Below, piece after piece: positions 45,451 through 56,411 of a stretch of DNA of 64,000 nt. A program made the position numbers and the translations under genes. The notes beneath the pieces are model-generated. The model saw only the letters and a program-made list of their open reading frames with translations, had not been told where the DNA came from and did not search any database. Source of the stretch: Siphonodentalium dalli. Its lineage: Eukaryota > Mollusca > Scaphopoda > Gadilida > Siphonodentaliidae. Each line of letters begins with the position of its first letter. Position 1 is the first letter of the stretch. Where the stretch lies: the NCBI GenBank assembly GCA_032622095.1, contig CP136061.1:217092373-217156372 (forward strand), written 5' to 3'.

Positions 45451-46461
45451 ACAACTTCAATTTGTTGCAAATGTTCTCTATGATGTGCTGATGTCGAGCT
45501 AAGCTAGCTTGGTCCAACTAGATTTGTCAGATGTTAGACAAGAAACCGTGATTAGAAACGAACAAGTGACAGCCTATTTCTATTCTAAAAATAGACACTA
45601 GCACGTGATAATGCCAAGCGTAGCGAGTGGACAGAACTCTGCCTTGCAGTTTGGCATGAGCCAGGTGTGAGGTACGACATGATTTCTGAAGTCAAGAATA
45701 TGCACCAGCTGCACCCATTTGACTTATTGGTGGACATATCCATGTGTGTAGTTTAGAGATGGTAGCCATGCAGGTTTAGCCACAAGTACATGTAACTTGT
45801 AACGTCTTTTGTCATTGCATGCCAACGGAGGTCACGTGATTATTCGCCAACATATATACACGATCAAGTCGTTTAAAAGTTTTGTTACCAACGTGCAACA
45901 TACGAAACTTGTAGCGAAGAGGAATAATCCAATCTTCTGATAATCGAATGAGCTCTCGAGGCTGTGCAGACAGAGATTCGACTGCGCGATAGATCTTAAT
46001 TTGATTAAAGCCAATTGAGCACATCGCTGGTCGAATGGTGACCGATTTTTTCTCACGCCACTCGACTATTATTTACAAGTTTCGCCTGACATTGGCTAAT
46101 ATCTAAAACGTGTAGGTCTGGCACCGTAAAATAATCTGACTATTCTCACCATGTGCATCTCCATAGTAATATCATAGCAACGCACGTTACAAGTACGTTT
46201 GGCTGAACCTGGCTAACTATACTCTCAAACGTCCGGACGATATGGGCCTCTATCCCGATTTCTCAACGCCATTCTACGATTCTGATCCTAATTAAGTCGT
46301 TGCCTTTCTATAATTCCCGGAAAATAGTTGCGATGGAAGTTACATGGTTTGTTCACATTTCATTTTAACAACTTGATTGTTTAATTCAATTACAAATTTA
46401 ATTATGATTATTATCAACATTCAAACTTATTCAATAAACGCAGTTGCTTGTTTGTTTATAG
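45451..46461. other. Unassigned intergenic sequence
   Basis: Between the converging protease and SOD genes. Contains motif K copy 3 and no convincing exon; the short - strand frames near 45812-46056 lack splice or domain support. Confidence 0.5.
45603..45655 (+). repeat. Dispersed ~55-bp motif K, copy 3
   Basis: ATGCCAAGCGTAGCGAGTGG, then ACAGAACTCTGCCTTGCAG and TTTGGCATG. It has the best CTGCCTTGCAG mini-hairpin, and the outer ATGCCA/TGGCAT words can also pair. Confidence 0.6.
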
Positions 46462-46465
46462 TTGA

Positions 46466-46884
46466 AGGTCTCAATCAGATCAGATGGTCCCCATATCATC
46501 AAGTTGCAACAACAACATTTCTTCAAACTATGCTGCAGTTATCAGAATCGATTAATTGCAACAAAATAATGCTGACCACTGTCATCTATGGTATCAAATT
46601 TCCCAAAACGATTTATCAACATTTTGTTCAAAAAAATATGGCCGTATATCATCACAAAATTTGATCGTATTACCACTTGATTTTAGAGATATCCATCTTC
46701 ATCCGCAATTTTCTCCAAGAACGTCGGTTTGCGACTTTTTTCTGGGCCACAAATAAGTGCACATCTCGAGAATTAACAATCTTCAAAAATCGATATCTGA
46801 TCACTCAGAGCTTTGAATCAATATTTTTTACCCCCGAAGCCAAAGAAATAGTAATTTGGGAGCGTTAATTCCGATTTTGCATCT
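46466..46884. mobile_element. Family M element, 57278-like subtype, inverted (419 bp)
   Basis: Left flank TTGA (mutated), right flank TTAA (46885-46888). The interior matches the right half of 57278-58074 in reverse, including ATTGCAACAAAATAATGC and the CATTTTGTTCAA block. The right end closes GATTTTGCATCT. Confidence 0.75.
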
Positions 46885-46888
46885 TTAA

Positions 46889-47095
46889 CCCTTTCAGTGC
46901 CAAGTCCGATTTTTGTATCAACCCATATTTCCTTGATAATTTTTCAAATTTATTGATTATAATAATGTGATACAATGATGGAAAGAGTTCTAAGAGCTCT
47001 TTCCATCAATGTATCACATTATTATAATCAATAAATTTGAAAAATGATCAAGGAAATATGGGTTGATACAAAAATCGGACTTGGCACTGAAAGGG
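46889..47095. mobile_element. piggyBac-like hairpin MITE (207 bp)
   Basis: Ends CCCTTTCAGTGCCAAGTCCG and the exact complement, with TTAA at 46885-46888 and 47096-47099. CCCTTT ends plus a TTAA target are the piggyBac hallmark. Almost perfectly palindromic, with the turn at AAGAGTTCTAAGAGCTCTT. Confidence 0.88.
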
Positions 47096-47099
47096 TTAA

Positions 47100-47568
47100 A
47101 GGTACTCAATCCGATAAAACTCCTCTCAATTACTATTTCAATGGCTTCGGGGGTCAAAAATATTTGATTCGAGTCGAGGAAGTCACCCATCAAAGCTCAG
47201 ATTTGTTAGATATCGATTTTAGAAATCTATTATTTTTCATTATCGGGAATACTATCTGGCCCAGAACTCAGTCAAAATTGCGTTAAAATTACCACTTGAT
47301 TTTAGAGTTATCCATCCTTGTCTGTTTGAATAGATTTGGAGTACACATCCAGAGCAGATTACGGCAGTTATTAGTACTCATCTCGAGTTAATAACAAATT
47401 TCAAAAATCAATATCTAATAACTCTGAGCTTTGTTTGATGGGTTCCTCGACTCGAATCACATATTTTTTACCCCCAAAGCCAAAGAAATAGTAATATAGG
47501 ACCCTCTGATCGGATTGTTGTTGTTGGAATCTGTTGAGATGGGGACCCTCTTTACCGATTGAGTACCT
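47100..47568. mobile_element. Family M element (469 bp)
   Basis: Begins right after the TTAA that also closes the piggyBac-like hairpin; right TTAA 47569-47572. Almost identical to 44509 and 51198. Confidence 0.9.
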
Positions 47569-47572
47569 TTAA

Positions 47573-48600
47573 GGTATAACGTCGTTTCTGCTGCTATGTA
47601 ATATTACCACAAAATAGAAGGTATTTATACTAAACAAATCTATATATAATAGATGGAGGGGGCAGTACCAGATTCAACAATAATTGTGTTTTGTATATAT
47701 ACCTCTTGCCACCAGCAGAATCCTGAATTTAATCGGAATGTGATGACATTTTGTATCCGATTAAAGATGTATGCAGGGTTGCAGACATCCACGTTGAAAA
47801 ATAATGTGATATATAAACTAGACCTATAAATATATAAAAGAACGACGGTTTCACGTTTGGCGAAAGACACTCAAAGATACCAGCACCGTGTCTACAAGAA
47901 GCCCAAAAAAATAACACAAGAACCCCGGATCAAATGTTGATATAAATCAGCCGTTCGACCAGTGTATGTGGTTTTGTCGTTTTTGCAATTCTCATTCTAA
48001 ACGTGTTCTTGCATTCACTATAAACTCTTTAATAAGAAATAAAATATGTTTCATTAAAATCGACATGGTGCCCTAATACCGTATTCAATCCAAACTTATT
48101 TGTAATTCAAAGTCTGCAATATTTCTTCGTTTCGGCTATAGGGACAATTAATTATAATTGAGAACTCAGTCCAGTTGAAGTTTTTATTTAACAAATTATC
48201 ACATCTGTAACCAGGATAATGCAATAAAGTCAGGATAAATTTGGTATAAAATGCATTATTGTAGAAGCTTGGGGGAATGTTATTTTTTTTTCCATCCTAT
48301 AATTTACTAGAGCAATAATGACATGAAAATATCCATCGAGGTAACTTTTAAAATAATTTCATTTCAATCATGATGGCGAGGTAACTTTTAAAATAATTTC
48401 AGTTCTTATAGAACTACAAGAGAATGTGGTTGGTTTCTCAAATATACGGATACATATATAGCATGTAAAAATCCCGAGATACGATTATCTTCGATGTTTT
48501 TCAACAAAATCTCATGCTGGTATTCATTCCATGACGTCTTGAACATAAAAACTTCCAACTGCATCGTCGTTGTTCTTTGTCCCCTTATCCCATCTTGTTA
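47573..48600. other. SOD 3' flank and probable 3' UTR
   Basis: Read on the - strand this follows the SOD stop codon. A possible AATAAA signal lies at 48184-48189 (TTTATT on +). A 36-bp direct repeat (CGAGGTAACTTTTAAAATAA) occurs near 48338 and 48378. No other gene is visible. Confidence 0.4.
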
Positions 48601-48813
48601 CTAGTTGTGTGACCCGTGTCCGGATCCGACATGATGCCCGAGTCCCCCGTGCCCGTGTCCTCCGTGTTGATGATGGGAGCCACTTGAGGGTTCATCAGAG
48701 TGTCCCGCGTGCTCCGCGCTGCTCGGCCACGCATGCGCACCAGCGTGAACGATAACTCCGCATGCGAGTTTGTCCCCACCGCTCGATTCAGATCCATCAG
48801 CTTCTGCATGTAT
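48601..48813 (-). CDS. Cu/Zn superoxide dismutase, last exon with His-rich tail
   Basis: On the - strand, acceptor CCATTGCAG|ATACATG and stop TAG at 48603-48601; 70 codons in phase 0. It starts IHAEADGSESSGGDKLACGV, the last strand of the SOD barrel, with the Cys that forms the intramolecular disulfide. The electrostatic loop between 'AD' and 'LAC' is about ten residues shorter than in SOD1, and the Arg that guides superoxide into the site is Lys. After the barrel comes a ~40-residue tail rich in His and Gly (SHHQHGGHGHGG, then HHVGSGHGSHN). Such a tail could bind metal or polyanions; that is inference. Confidence 0.88.
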   Translation of the reverse strand: MHAEADGSESSGGDKLACGVIVHAGAHAWPSSAEHAGHSDEPSSGSHHQHGGHGHGGLGHHVGSGHGSHN

Positions 48814-48891
48814 CTGCAATGGAAATGTTGCATATGGATTATCATGTCTGTGTGCACTGAGAACAAAATCGAGGCAATATGACTAAATTAA

Positions 48892-49134
48892 CCCTTTGAG
48901 TGCCAGGGGCCGATATTATCGGCCCTAAACCTACACAATAAGTCTGTTAAAGAATATAATAAAATATATTAAAATTGTAAAAAATTGTAAAAAAATAAAA
49001 TAAAAAAATAAATTGTTAGGCCAATGCATTCTCTTATATATGCGAGGCGACCTATAGTCGACTCGCATATATACGAGAATGCATTGGCACAGGGTATATG
49101 GGTTGATACAAAAATCGACCTGGCACTCAAAGGG
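48892..49134. mobile_element. piggyBac-like MITE (243 bp)
   Basis: Ends CCCTTTGAGTGCCAGGGGCC and the complement of CCCTTTGAGTGCCAGG, with TTAA at 48888-48891 and 49135-49138. The inner right half folds on ATGCATTCTC..GAGAATGCAT around GTCGAC. Related to 46889-47095 by its ends and by GGGTTGATACAAAAATCG. It sits in the last SOD intron, 79 bp upstream of the last exon on the - strand. Confidence 0.85.
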
Positions 49135-49138
49135 TTAA

Positions 49139-50221
49139 GGTTAGTCACACATATTTTGAGTCACTTTAACGAGCACACACCATTCAGCGAGTCATGCACT
49201 ACGACCAACTCTGTGTTAGTCATAGTGACTAAGTTACACCAAGAGTAACTAATTGAAACACTGCCTTAAATTATGCTTAATATTAATTGTTAAATATTCA
49301 GTTTCCATTGCATCACAGTTCTATATTGGATCTATAATTGAACGAATGGGAGGATATAATGGCATATAATTATATAAGAAATTCGCTCCCGCATCAAAGG
49401 CTACACTAGTTGAATAAAAGGTTCTTATTCCGTGCCACCACAAACATCTCGGAAAATTAACTAGTTAAACAGACCTACAACAACCTATTGTAATACCCCT
49501 TAAAAGACAAGTATCGAAACCTGTGTTTTATGGAAAGGATTGAAAGTTTGTCTTGCTTTCCATTCGGTATCTGATTCTGGATAATATATCATCTGGTTGA
49601 GTATTGAAATTATTTTCACATAATTTCCACCATACCACATGTTCACATTCCCAGTGACTCAGAAAAATTACTCATTATGACTCAATCCTGGTCATTTTAA
49701 CAAACACAATTGTAGTTTGATGGTATAATTAGTAACTTTGACTGACCATTTCTTAGTCGATATGACCAACAACACCCCAGGCATTGTGACTACTGTCTGC
49801 CTTAGTCATTGTGACTAAGCTAAGTTAGTCATCCTCCGGACCAACAGTTGACTAACATAAGTCAGTCATATTTACTAACGTTTTTTCTTCACAGTGTAAC
49901 ATGCGTTTCATGTTCGTTTTGTGCATATTCAATAAATTATGTTTACATACTGAACACAAAATGGAAATATGATGCATCGTGATATCGTTGACTTTGAAAT
50001 ACATTTAGTTATGGCCTTTGTGAATCATTCAAAATTACACCCCGGTATGACTTTTTGATATAAGTATTCTGCAACAACTATCTGATTGAGAGACAACTTG
50101 GTGTTTAATTGGGTGAGGGGGGTACCGAAGTTGATGTGGGAACGTAAACTCTCAGTAGAACATTTGAGCACTCAAGTTTTTAGTGTGTATGCCTTCTTGG
50201 TCAGATCATATGATCACGAAT
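49139..50221. other. SOD intron sequence with TAGTCA-rich patches
   Basis: Words such as TTAGTCATNGTGACTAA recur at about 49215-49235 and 49795-49820, and near 49895 stands CACAGTGTAACATG. This may be a MITE with worn ends. No exon is visible. Confidence 0.35.
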
Positions 50222-50601
50222 ATACGATACGATACGATACGATTTATTTGCATAAGCACCAATAAAGGCAGTATGCTAACAATACAATTCATAATTAAAC
50301 AATAAACAATTACATGTGAACATGGCATGTCTAGCTATATGTATGTTAATGTGTGATGGAAAGCATAATATTCATTCAGAGGGCTTACCAAAGAAGCACC
50401 GGACCCAGGACCACGTTGCTGATTTTGCTGCTTATTTCAGGGTTATCATTTTTCATTACAAGATTAAATTTCTGATCGTTTGGATAAAATAGCTATGATA
50501 TCTACCAACAATTTGGTAAAGTTCATCTCTGAGATCGCAATAGTGTGGACATTCCATAATGAAATGATACTCATTTTTCTATATCAGAACCGGTCCTGCA
50601 T
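50222..50601 (-). mobile_element. LINE 3' end (5'-truncated non-LTR retrotransposon)
   Basis: On the - strand a frame reads NEYHFIMECPHYCDLRDELY then QIVGRYHSYFIQTIRNLIL and stops at 50458-50456. 'E.HF...CP.Y..LR' is the conserved C-terminal block after the reverse transcriptase of CR1/Nimb/L2-like LINEs. A ~210-bp 3' UTR and an (ATACG)n tail (50222-50243) follow. The 5' side stops at the TTAA of the M element at 50606, which may have inserted in the LINE. Confidence 0.75.
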
Positions 50602-50605
50602 TTAA

Positions 50606-51086
50606 AGGTACTCAATCCGATAAAACTCCTCTCAATTACTATTTCAATGGCTTCGGGGGGTCAAAAATATTTGATTCGAGTCGAGGAAGTCACCCATCAA
50701 AGCTCAGATTTGTTAGATATCAATTTTAGAAATCTATTATTTTTCATTATCGGGAATACTTTCTGGCCCAGATCTCAGTCAAAATTGCGTTTTTATTACC
50801 ACTTGATTTTAGAGTTATCCATCCTTGTCTGTTTGAATAGAGTTTTGGTGTAAAAATCTCGAGCAGGATACGAAATTGACGGCAATTATTAGTACTCATC
50901 TCGAGAACATAACAAATTTCAAAAATCAATATCTAATAACTCTGAGCTTTGTTTGATGGGTTCCTCGACTCGAATCAAATATTTTTTACCCCCAAAGCCA
51001 AAGAAATAGTAATATAGGACCCTCTGATCGGATTGTTGTTGTTGGAATCTGTTGAGATGGGGACCCTCTTTACGGATTGAGTACCT
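50606..51086. mobile_element. Family M element (481 bp)
   Basis: TTAA at 50602-50605 and 51087-51090. Same subtype as 32622 and 37014 in length, but with its own substitutions. Stands 107 bp before another copy in the same orientation. Confidence 0.9.
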
Positions 51087-51197
51087 TTAAGGCACAGTTT
51101 CTTCCCCTCCTTAATTATAGGCTGATGATGTCTACCTTTTCATAGCGAGTTTGTGATCACTAACACGGAGTTTTGTAAAACTGATCCTATCTTTTAA

Positions 51198-51666
51198 AGG
51201 TACTCAATCCGATAAAACTCCTCTCAATTACTATTTCAATGGCTTCGGGGGTCAAAAATATTTGATTCGAGTCGAGGAAGTCACCCATCAAAGCTCAGAT
51301 TTGTTAGATATCGATTTTAGAAATCTATTATTTTTCATTATCGGGAATACTATCTGGCCCAGAACTCAGTCAAAATTGCGTTAAAATTACCACTTGATTT
51401 TAGAGTTATCCATCCTTGTCTGTTTGAATAGATTTGGAGTACACACCCAGAGCAGATTACGGCAGTTATTAGTACTCATCTCGAGTTAATAACAAATTTC
51501 AAAAATCAATATCTAATAACTCTGAGCTTTGTTTGATGGGTTCCTCGACTCGAATCACATATTTTTTACCCCCAAAGCCAAAGAAATAGTAATATAGGAC
51601 CCTCTGGTCGGATTGTTGTTGTTGGAATCTGTTGAGATGGGGACCCTCTTTACGGATTGAGTACCT
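51198..51666. mobile_element. Family M element (469 bp)
   Basis: TTAA at 51194-51197 and 51667-51670. Nearly identical to 44509 and 47100, so these three moved or were copied recently. Confidence 0.9.
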
Positions 51667-51794
51667 TTAAAGATGTTGTGTTTATTAAGTAAGTCTCTAA
51701 GACATAATTAAAACAATCTATATGTTCTGAGTTTATTTTTATATGTACACACTGGACGCTTAAGTAATGCTGCAACTGAGCTGTATATACTTAC

Positions 51795-51912
51795 TATAAT
51801 AGCTCGCCCCATAATGCAATGGGGTCCATGCAGAGTTGTTCTTGAGTTGTTGAAAACAGCTGCAGATACCCCATCGTCGTCACATGAAATGTTACCCCAA
51901 TCACCAACGTGC
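51795..51912 (-). CDS. Cu/Zn superoxide dismutase, exon n-1
   Basis: On the - strand, acceptor GATTTCAG|GCACG and donor ATTATA|GTAAGT; 118 bp, phase 2 in and phase 0 out. It encodes HVGDWGNISCDDDGVSAAVF, then NNSRTTLHGPHCIMGRAII. 'HVGDWGN' has the zinc His and Asp, and 'GPHCIMGR' has the copper His equivalent to His120. The frame joins exactly to both neighbours. An extra Cys in 'ISCDDD' is not usual for SOD1. 'NNS' could be an N-glycosylation site if the protein is secreted. Confidence 0.92.
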
Positions 51913-52023
51913 CTGAAATCGATAAGAAAACAGTCAATGTATAATAATGTACAGTTGCGGTTATCTTCGACATCTTCCGTTCTTTTTTTGACAATCCACG
52001 CATGTCTCCTGGTCTCACTCGCG

Positions 52024-52080
52024 GCCAAACTGCAAGGCATAGTTCAGTCCCCTGCTACGCTGGACTGACCACTGCCATCA
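52024..52080 (-). repeat. Dispersed ~55-bp motif K, copy 2
   Basis: On the - strand: GGCAGTGGTCAGTCC, AGCGTAGCAGGGGACTGAAC, TATGCCTTGCAGTTTGGCC. CAGTCC and GGACTG make a perfect 6-bp stem round the AGCGTAGC loop. Confidence 0.6.
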
Positions 52081-52624
52081 CTACACATAATGTGAGGAAA
52101 TAACTCTTAAAGACATATTATTCGGGTGCGTGAAACTGATAAGTTAGTATTCAGAATCTGTGTCAACTGGTGGAATGTAGCATTATACTAACATCACCGA
52201 AAATCTCAAGAAAATCGACGTAACACTCCATAGAAAACATCGTCTGAACTACGCACAATTGACGGTAAATATTTACCTCTCGATTTGGGACGCAAACACC
52301 TGCGGTAAACTAACGAAACCATTTCACCATCGAGAGTCGCTACATTTAATTAATATATAAGAATGATGGTGTCATTTCAATTTGGATATAATATTTGTAT
52401 AAAATAACTACTTTTAGCAAGATCATTCTCCATTTTATTTGATCGCCCTACCGGAGTGTTTCACATCACTTTAAGAATTTTGTCTGCTACAATTCATTCA
52501 GAATTATTCTGAGAAACCGAACCGTCCATATTCATTTGGAAATTGGATGGATATTATAGAACCAGAATGAACTGTAACTGACAAAACACTTATATAAATA
52601 TTTAATTACAAAAATATAAATGAT

Positions 52625-52678
52625 AGCAGCGGTCAGATCAGCGTAGCGAGGGGACTGAACTCTTCTTGAGGTTTGACT
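52625..52678 (+). repeat. Dispersed ~55-bp motif K, copy 4
   Basis: GCAGCGGTCAGATCAGCGTA, GCGAGGGGACTGAACTC, TTCTTGAGGTTTGAC. Loop and right stem are conserved; the left stem has one mismatch and one G-T pair. Confidence 0.55.
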
Positions 52679-53159
52679 CGCGGCAACTGAATCTTACAAA
52701 CGAGAGACAGCCACGTTGGTCGGGTTCACTTTCTCACATGACTTCTTCTTCAATGTTTTATTGCCCATAAATCACATATATACAAGTATAATGCGACAAT
52801 AGAGCCATATATATATGAAAAACATAACACATTCAATGTCAAGAGGTGCATGCATGCCGTCATAAGTCAAATTTAAAGATGAAGTTAAATAATTTTTAGT
52901 CGGAGACATCAATTATCAGAAGCTTCTATCACTGAAAAATATAGTTTTAAATAATATTATTCCGCACGAGGTAGGACCAGAGACGTGGCTAGCTATAGAT
53001 GGTCTTCGTTTGGGGGTGTCCACTTTTAAATAATTTCCAACTGCACCCACCCCATTTGAACCAGCCTAAACTCCCAAGTTCGTGTAATACCAATTGCACT
53101 CCCATCCTTGGCTTGAAATGTCTGAACTGTCACATTACGTCCTTGCTATTAGTTTATTT

Positions 53160-53590
53160 TAGTGAATATTAGTCTACCGAGGAGAGTACAGGACCAACTG
53201 GACCGACCATGCCTGGTTCGGGCCGATGGGAAAAGAATTTTGAAATCTGAACCTGAAAACAGCAAAATCTTAGCATTTAAAAAAAAATTGATTAGCAGTT
53301 TTAACTGGTCATCGGGGAGGGACCAGGAGCCCTCGGCCACAAAGGGAGAACATTTAATGAATCTGAACCTGAAAACTGCAAAATCCTAGCATCTAGAGGC
53401 CTACTTAACACAAGGCAAATTCAGGACTCGATTTTAAAAATAATAGATTAGCCTCGATTATGTTTAAATAATTGGCAGTTTATTTTACTGGCCACTGAGG
53501 AGGGATCAGTACCCCTTAACCCAGCATGAGAAAATATTGAAATCTGAACTTACAAAATCCTAGCATCTAGACTGGCACCAAGCTCTCCAT
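53160..53590 (+). repeat. Diverged three-copy repeat
   Basis: AATCTGAACCTGAAAAC.GCAAAATC and TAGCAT(C/T)TAG words occur near 53240, 53357 and 53540. Related TTGGAAATTTCCAAC-type sequence is seen near 19510, 53597 and 55190-55440, suggesting a worn dispersed repeat. Confidence 0.5.
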
Positions 53591-54031
53591 AATGTTGGAA
53601 ATTTCCGACCTGACTGACATGACCTAAGGTTGGACAATTTCCAACTGATGGCCATTTCAGTCCAAGATTTTGACCAAAAGCAGGAAAATATATTGCTGTT
53701 GGTATAAAAGCAACAAATTCCCCACTAACAATTCGTTGGAAAATCAAACTACGAGAACACTTTAAACCGATTGTTGGCGTGAAATTTCAAACCACTGTTG
53801 TGTCAGGTATGAAATTTCCAACTGTTGCAAATTTTGTCCACAACCCCATGTCGCCACGTCCCTAAATAGGATAGCATGCAATGTTACTATTTTAAAAGCA
53901 GTACAACATTTTGGTTGAAAATCTATGTTACAAAGCAATGAGTGATGTATGCATGTGAAATATATACCGGGTGTTTCTTCCCAAAAAGAATTTCAGTGAA
54001 ATTTGTGCGGAACTAAAATTAAAAAGCTCAC

Positions 54032-54207
54032 CCTGATCCTTCGTGGTTGTGTTCCTGACCATGGGGGTTGAAATGTCCGCCAGTTGAATCACATCCGCCA
54101 TCGATGATGCCGAACTCGTGTATATGGACCGCATGTTCGTGGGATTCAAGGGGGTCGAAACCGCTCAAATCCGCCATCACTTCAACTGGGCCCATGAACG
54201 GCACCAT
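54032..54207 (-). CDS. Cu/Zn superoxide dismutase, metal-site exon
   Basis: On the - strand, acceptor ATATGCAG|ATGGTG and donor TCAGG|GTGAGC; 176 bp, phase 0 in and 2 out. It encodes MVPFMGPVEVMADLSGFDPL, ESHEHAVHIHEFGIIDGGCD, then STGGHFNPHGQEHNHEGS. 'HAVHIHEFG' carries the two copper His, 'GGHFNP' the bridging His, and the His eight residues later is the zinc ligand. The Cys in 'GGCDS' is the disulfide partner of the last exon. The zinc loop is two residues shorter than in SOD1 and has extra His. Confidence 0.93.
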
Positions 54208-54794
54208 CTGCATATAAAAAAAAGACTGCATATAAGGCCAAAAAATAAATGTTTTTTGGTTCTCGGGCAATTTTTTTTTCAAATCAATGAGGGAGGGAGG
54301 GTTTTATTTTTATTTTTTAGTCCTGTGCCTTTCAATTGTATAAAGTTACAATTAGTGTAAGTTGTTCACAATGACTAATTGTAAGAAGAGCATGAGGATC
54401 AGCTAATCATTTTCTTAATTGTAGTCATCTACTTCATGTTGTAAGCCTGCAAGTCACTTTTTAACACATTACATGTTAGAGCTCAATGCACACTAATATT
54501 CAACACATATCTGCTCAAACCCCATACAGCGCCCTCTACGCTATTGCTGCGATATGACACTGCCATAAGGATGTTACTTTGCAGACGATACATCTATTTT
54601 TACATATCGTCGCGGAACTGTATTTAATCACATATTATCTTGTTTTGACCACCAAATTTGTTTTAAAGTTTGCAATAATGGTAATTCTTTCGGTATTGAT
54701 AAGAAAAATATGAACTGAGCCAGACATAGACAATTTGAATCCTAAAACATAAGAACTAAAAACACGTAAGAATTCCTTACAAATTAATGTCCTT

Positions 54795-54850
54795 GTGGCA
54801 GTGGTATCTCAGCGGAGCGATGAGAGATAACCCTGCCTGGAGTTTGATAT
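54795..54850 (+). repeat. Dispersed ~55-bp motif K, copy 5
   Basis: GTGGCAGTGGTATCTCAGCG, GAGCGATGAGAGATAACC, CTGCCTGGAGTTTGATATC. The stem here is TATCTC/GAGATA, different bases from copy 2 but still fully paired. Confidence 0.6.
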
Positions 54851-55473
54851 CTGCTATGTACATGTTGATAAAATCAACAAAAAAACCCATAACATCAGGC
54901 ATTGCAATAAAAAGGCCTAATGTGGCCCTTTTTATTCAATGCGGCGGGGCCTGAGAACCAAAACCTTTTTTTTTTGGCCTAATGCGCCCTAATAATTTTC
55001 AGCATGTTGGGTGACTTGTATAGCTCTATATGTTGGTCGAGATGCTGCGAATCGGGACGTGGTTAGGAAACTAGAGGGTTCTCCGTTGGGATGTCCACAT
55101 TGGAATTAGAACTGCAACGGTTGCACCAGCGAACCAGACTCAAATTCTTAACTTCTGAAACTTCAATTTTTAGCCCCCTCCTCCCATTGGGTTGGAATTT
55201 TCCAACATGACACCCCCTACATATAAGAATGGAAATGCTCCAACTGCATAATGACTGTTTCAGTCAAAAGATTTGGGCTAAAGTAGGAAAATATTCGACT
55301 TTTGGCCTAAAACAACACAATCATATCACACTAAATTCTGGTCAAACTATCAGAACAATTCCAACTTATGTTTGGTCTGAAATTTCTAAATGACACTTTA
55401 TCAGGCATGAAATTTCCAACTTGAAAATATTAATAAAATTGGGGGAGAAACACTTGCTTTCGAATCGAATCGA

Positions 55474-55543
55474 ATATTTCTGACTATCCGAATAAAAATC
55501 CATTTATCGATAAATGGATTTTTATTCGGATAATCAGAAATAT
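55474..55543. repeat. 70-bp near-perfect hairpin
   Basis: ATATTTCTGACTATCCGAAT and ATTCGGATAATCAGAAATAT pair around ATTTATCGATAAAT. Flanks AATCGAATCG / GGGCAACC show no clear target duplication. Confidence 0.7.
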
Positions 55544-56331
55544 GGGCAACCATCCGGTTACAAATCTTAGCGGTAATTCACAAATGTAAAAAAAAAACCC
55601 ATGTCATTGACCGATATTTCACAGCGAGTTATGTCCATATTCCCATAAAAGTTACGATAATGCAAGGTGCCCTTTCAGCTCGATAACGAGTCGGTATTCC
55701 CAATTCGACGTTACAATAAACAACTCGAAATATTGCAAATGAGCCGATCCATAGTCGATTAAGGACTGCAATGTTTACAGAGAATATTGTGGGCACATGT
55801 GGACATACAGGTTATTGTGCATATCGAGAAAACTGCGTAGTCGGTCAGGAGAAACCGCCTAGGTAAAATACCCCTTATTTTCTGGGGGGGGGGGCTGTTT
55901 TCCGAAACCCCGTTCTTACGCAGCGACAATGTTCGGAAATTCATTCTTAATGACAATGTATCAAATACACAAACAATGCAATATTTTCTACGTTGCCAAT
56001 AACTAATTTATTGATGTACTATAAGCTTGTATATTCTACTCCGTGTTCATATATATATAAATAAATGTGACCTGCTGACTCGACTGGTTAAGCTATAATG
56101 AACTCTCATCAAACTATAATCCTCTGACAACAACTATATAATAACAACTTCTCATTGGTCGACATGACAATGATCTCTCAACCCCCCAATTTACGTTAAC
56201 TCACGTGCTGTGAATACAATTTTTTCGTGCTAATCCAATTAAACGCTCGAAAAATATCATATTCAGTGCTGAGATATAATTCCCGGTTACTACAGTGGCT
56301 TAAATAAATAAATATATGGTTAACAACTTAC

Positions 56332-56411
56332 CCTTTGCCTCAAATGTATGTCGCCTTCCACCGAATTACCATCACCATTGGGAACTACCACAGCGTGTGC
56401 ATACATGTAAC
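56332..56411 (-). CDS. Cu/Zn superoxide dismutase, first barrel-strand exon
   Basis: On the - strand, acceptor TCATTGTAG|GTTAC and donor CAAAGG|GTAAGT; 80 bp, phase 1 in and phase 0 out. It encodes YMYAHAVVVPNGDGNSVEGD then IHLRQR, the first two strands of the SOD barrel ('AV.V..GDG.V.G.I...Q'). It is too short to stand out as an open frame, but the alignment to the family and the matching phases on both sides make it secure. Confidence 0.88.

Larger units (their letters stand above)
51913..54031 (-). other. SOD intron
   Basis: A 2119-bp GT-AG intron. It contains motif K copies 2 and 4 and the TCTGAACCTGAAAAC repeat at 53160-53590; the rest shows nothing recognisable. Confidence 0.75.
54208..56331 (-). 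other. SOD intron
   Basis: A 2124-bp GT-AG intron. It includes motif K copy 5, a small AATAAAAAGGCC palindrome (about 54908), the hairpin at 55474-55543 and a G-run (55885-55893). Confidence 0.75.
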
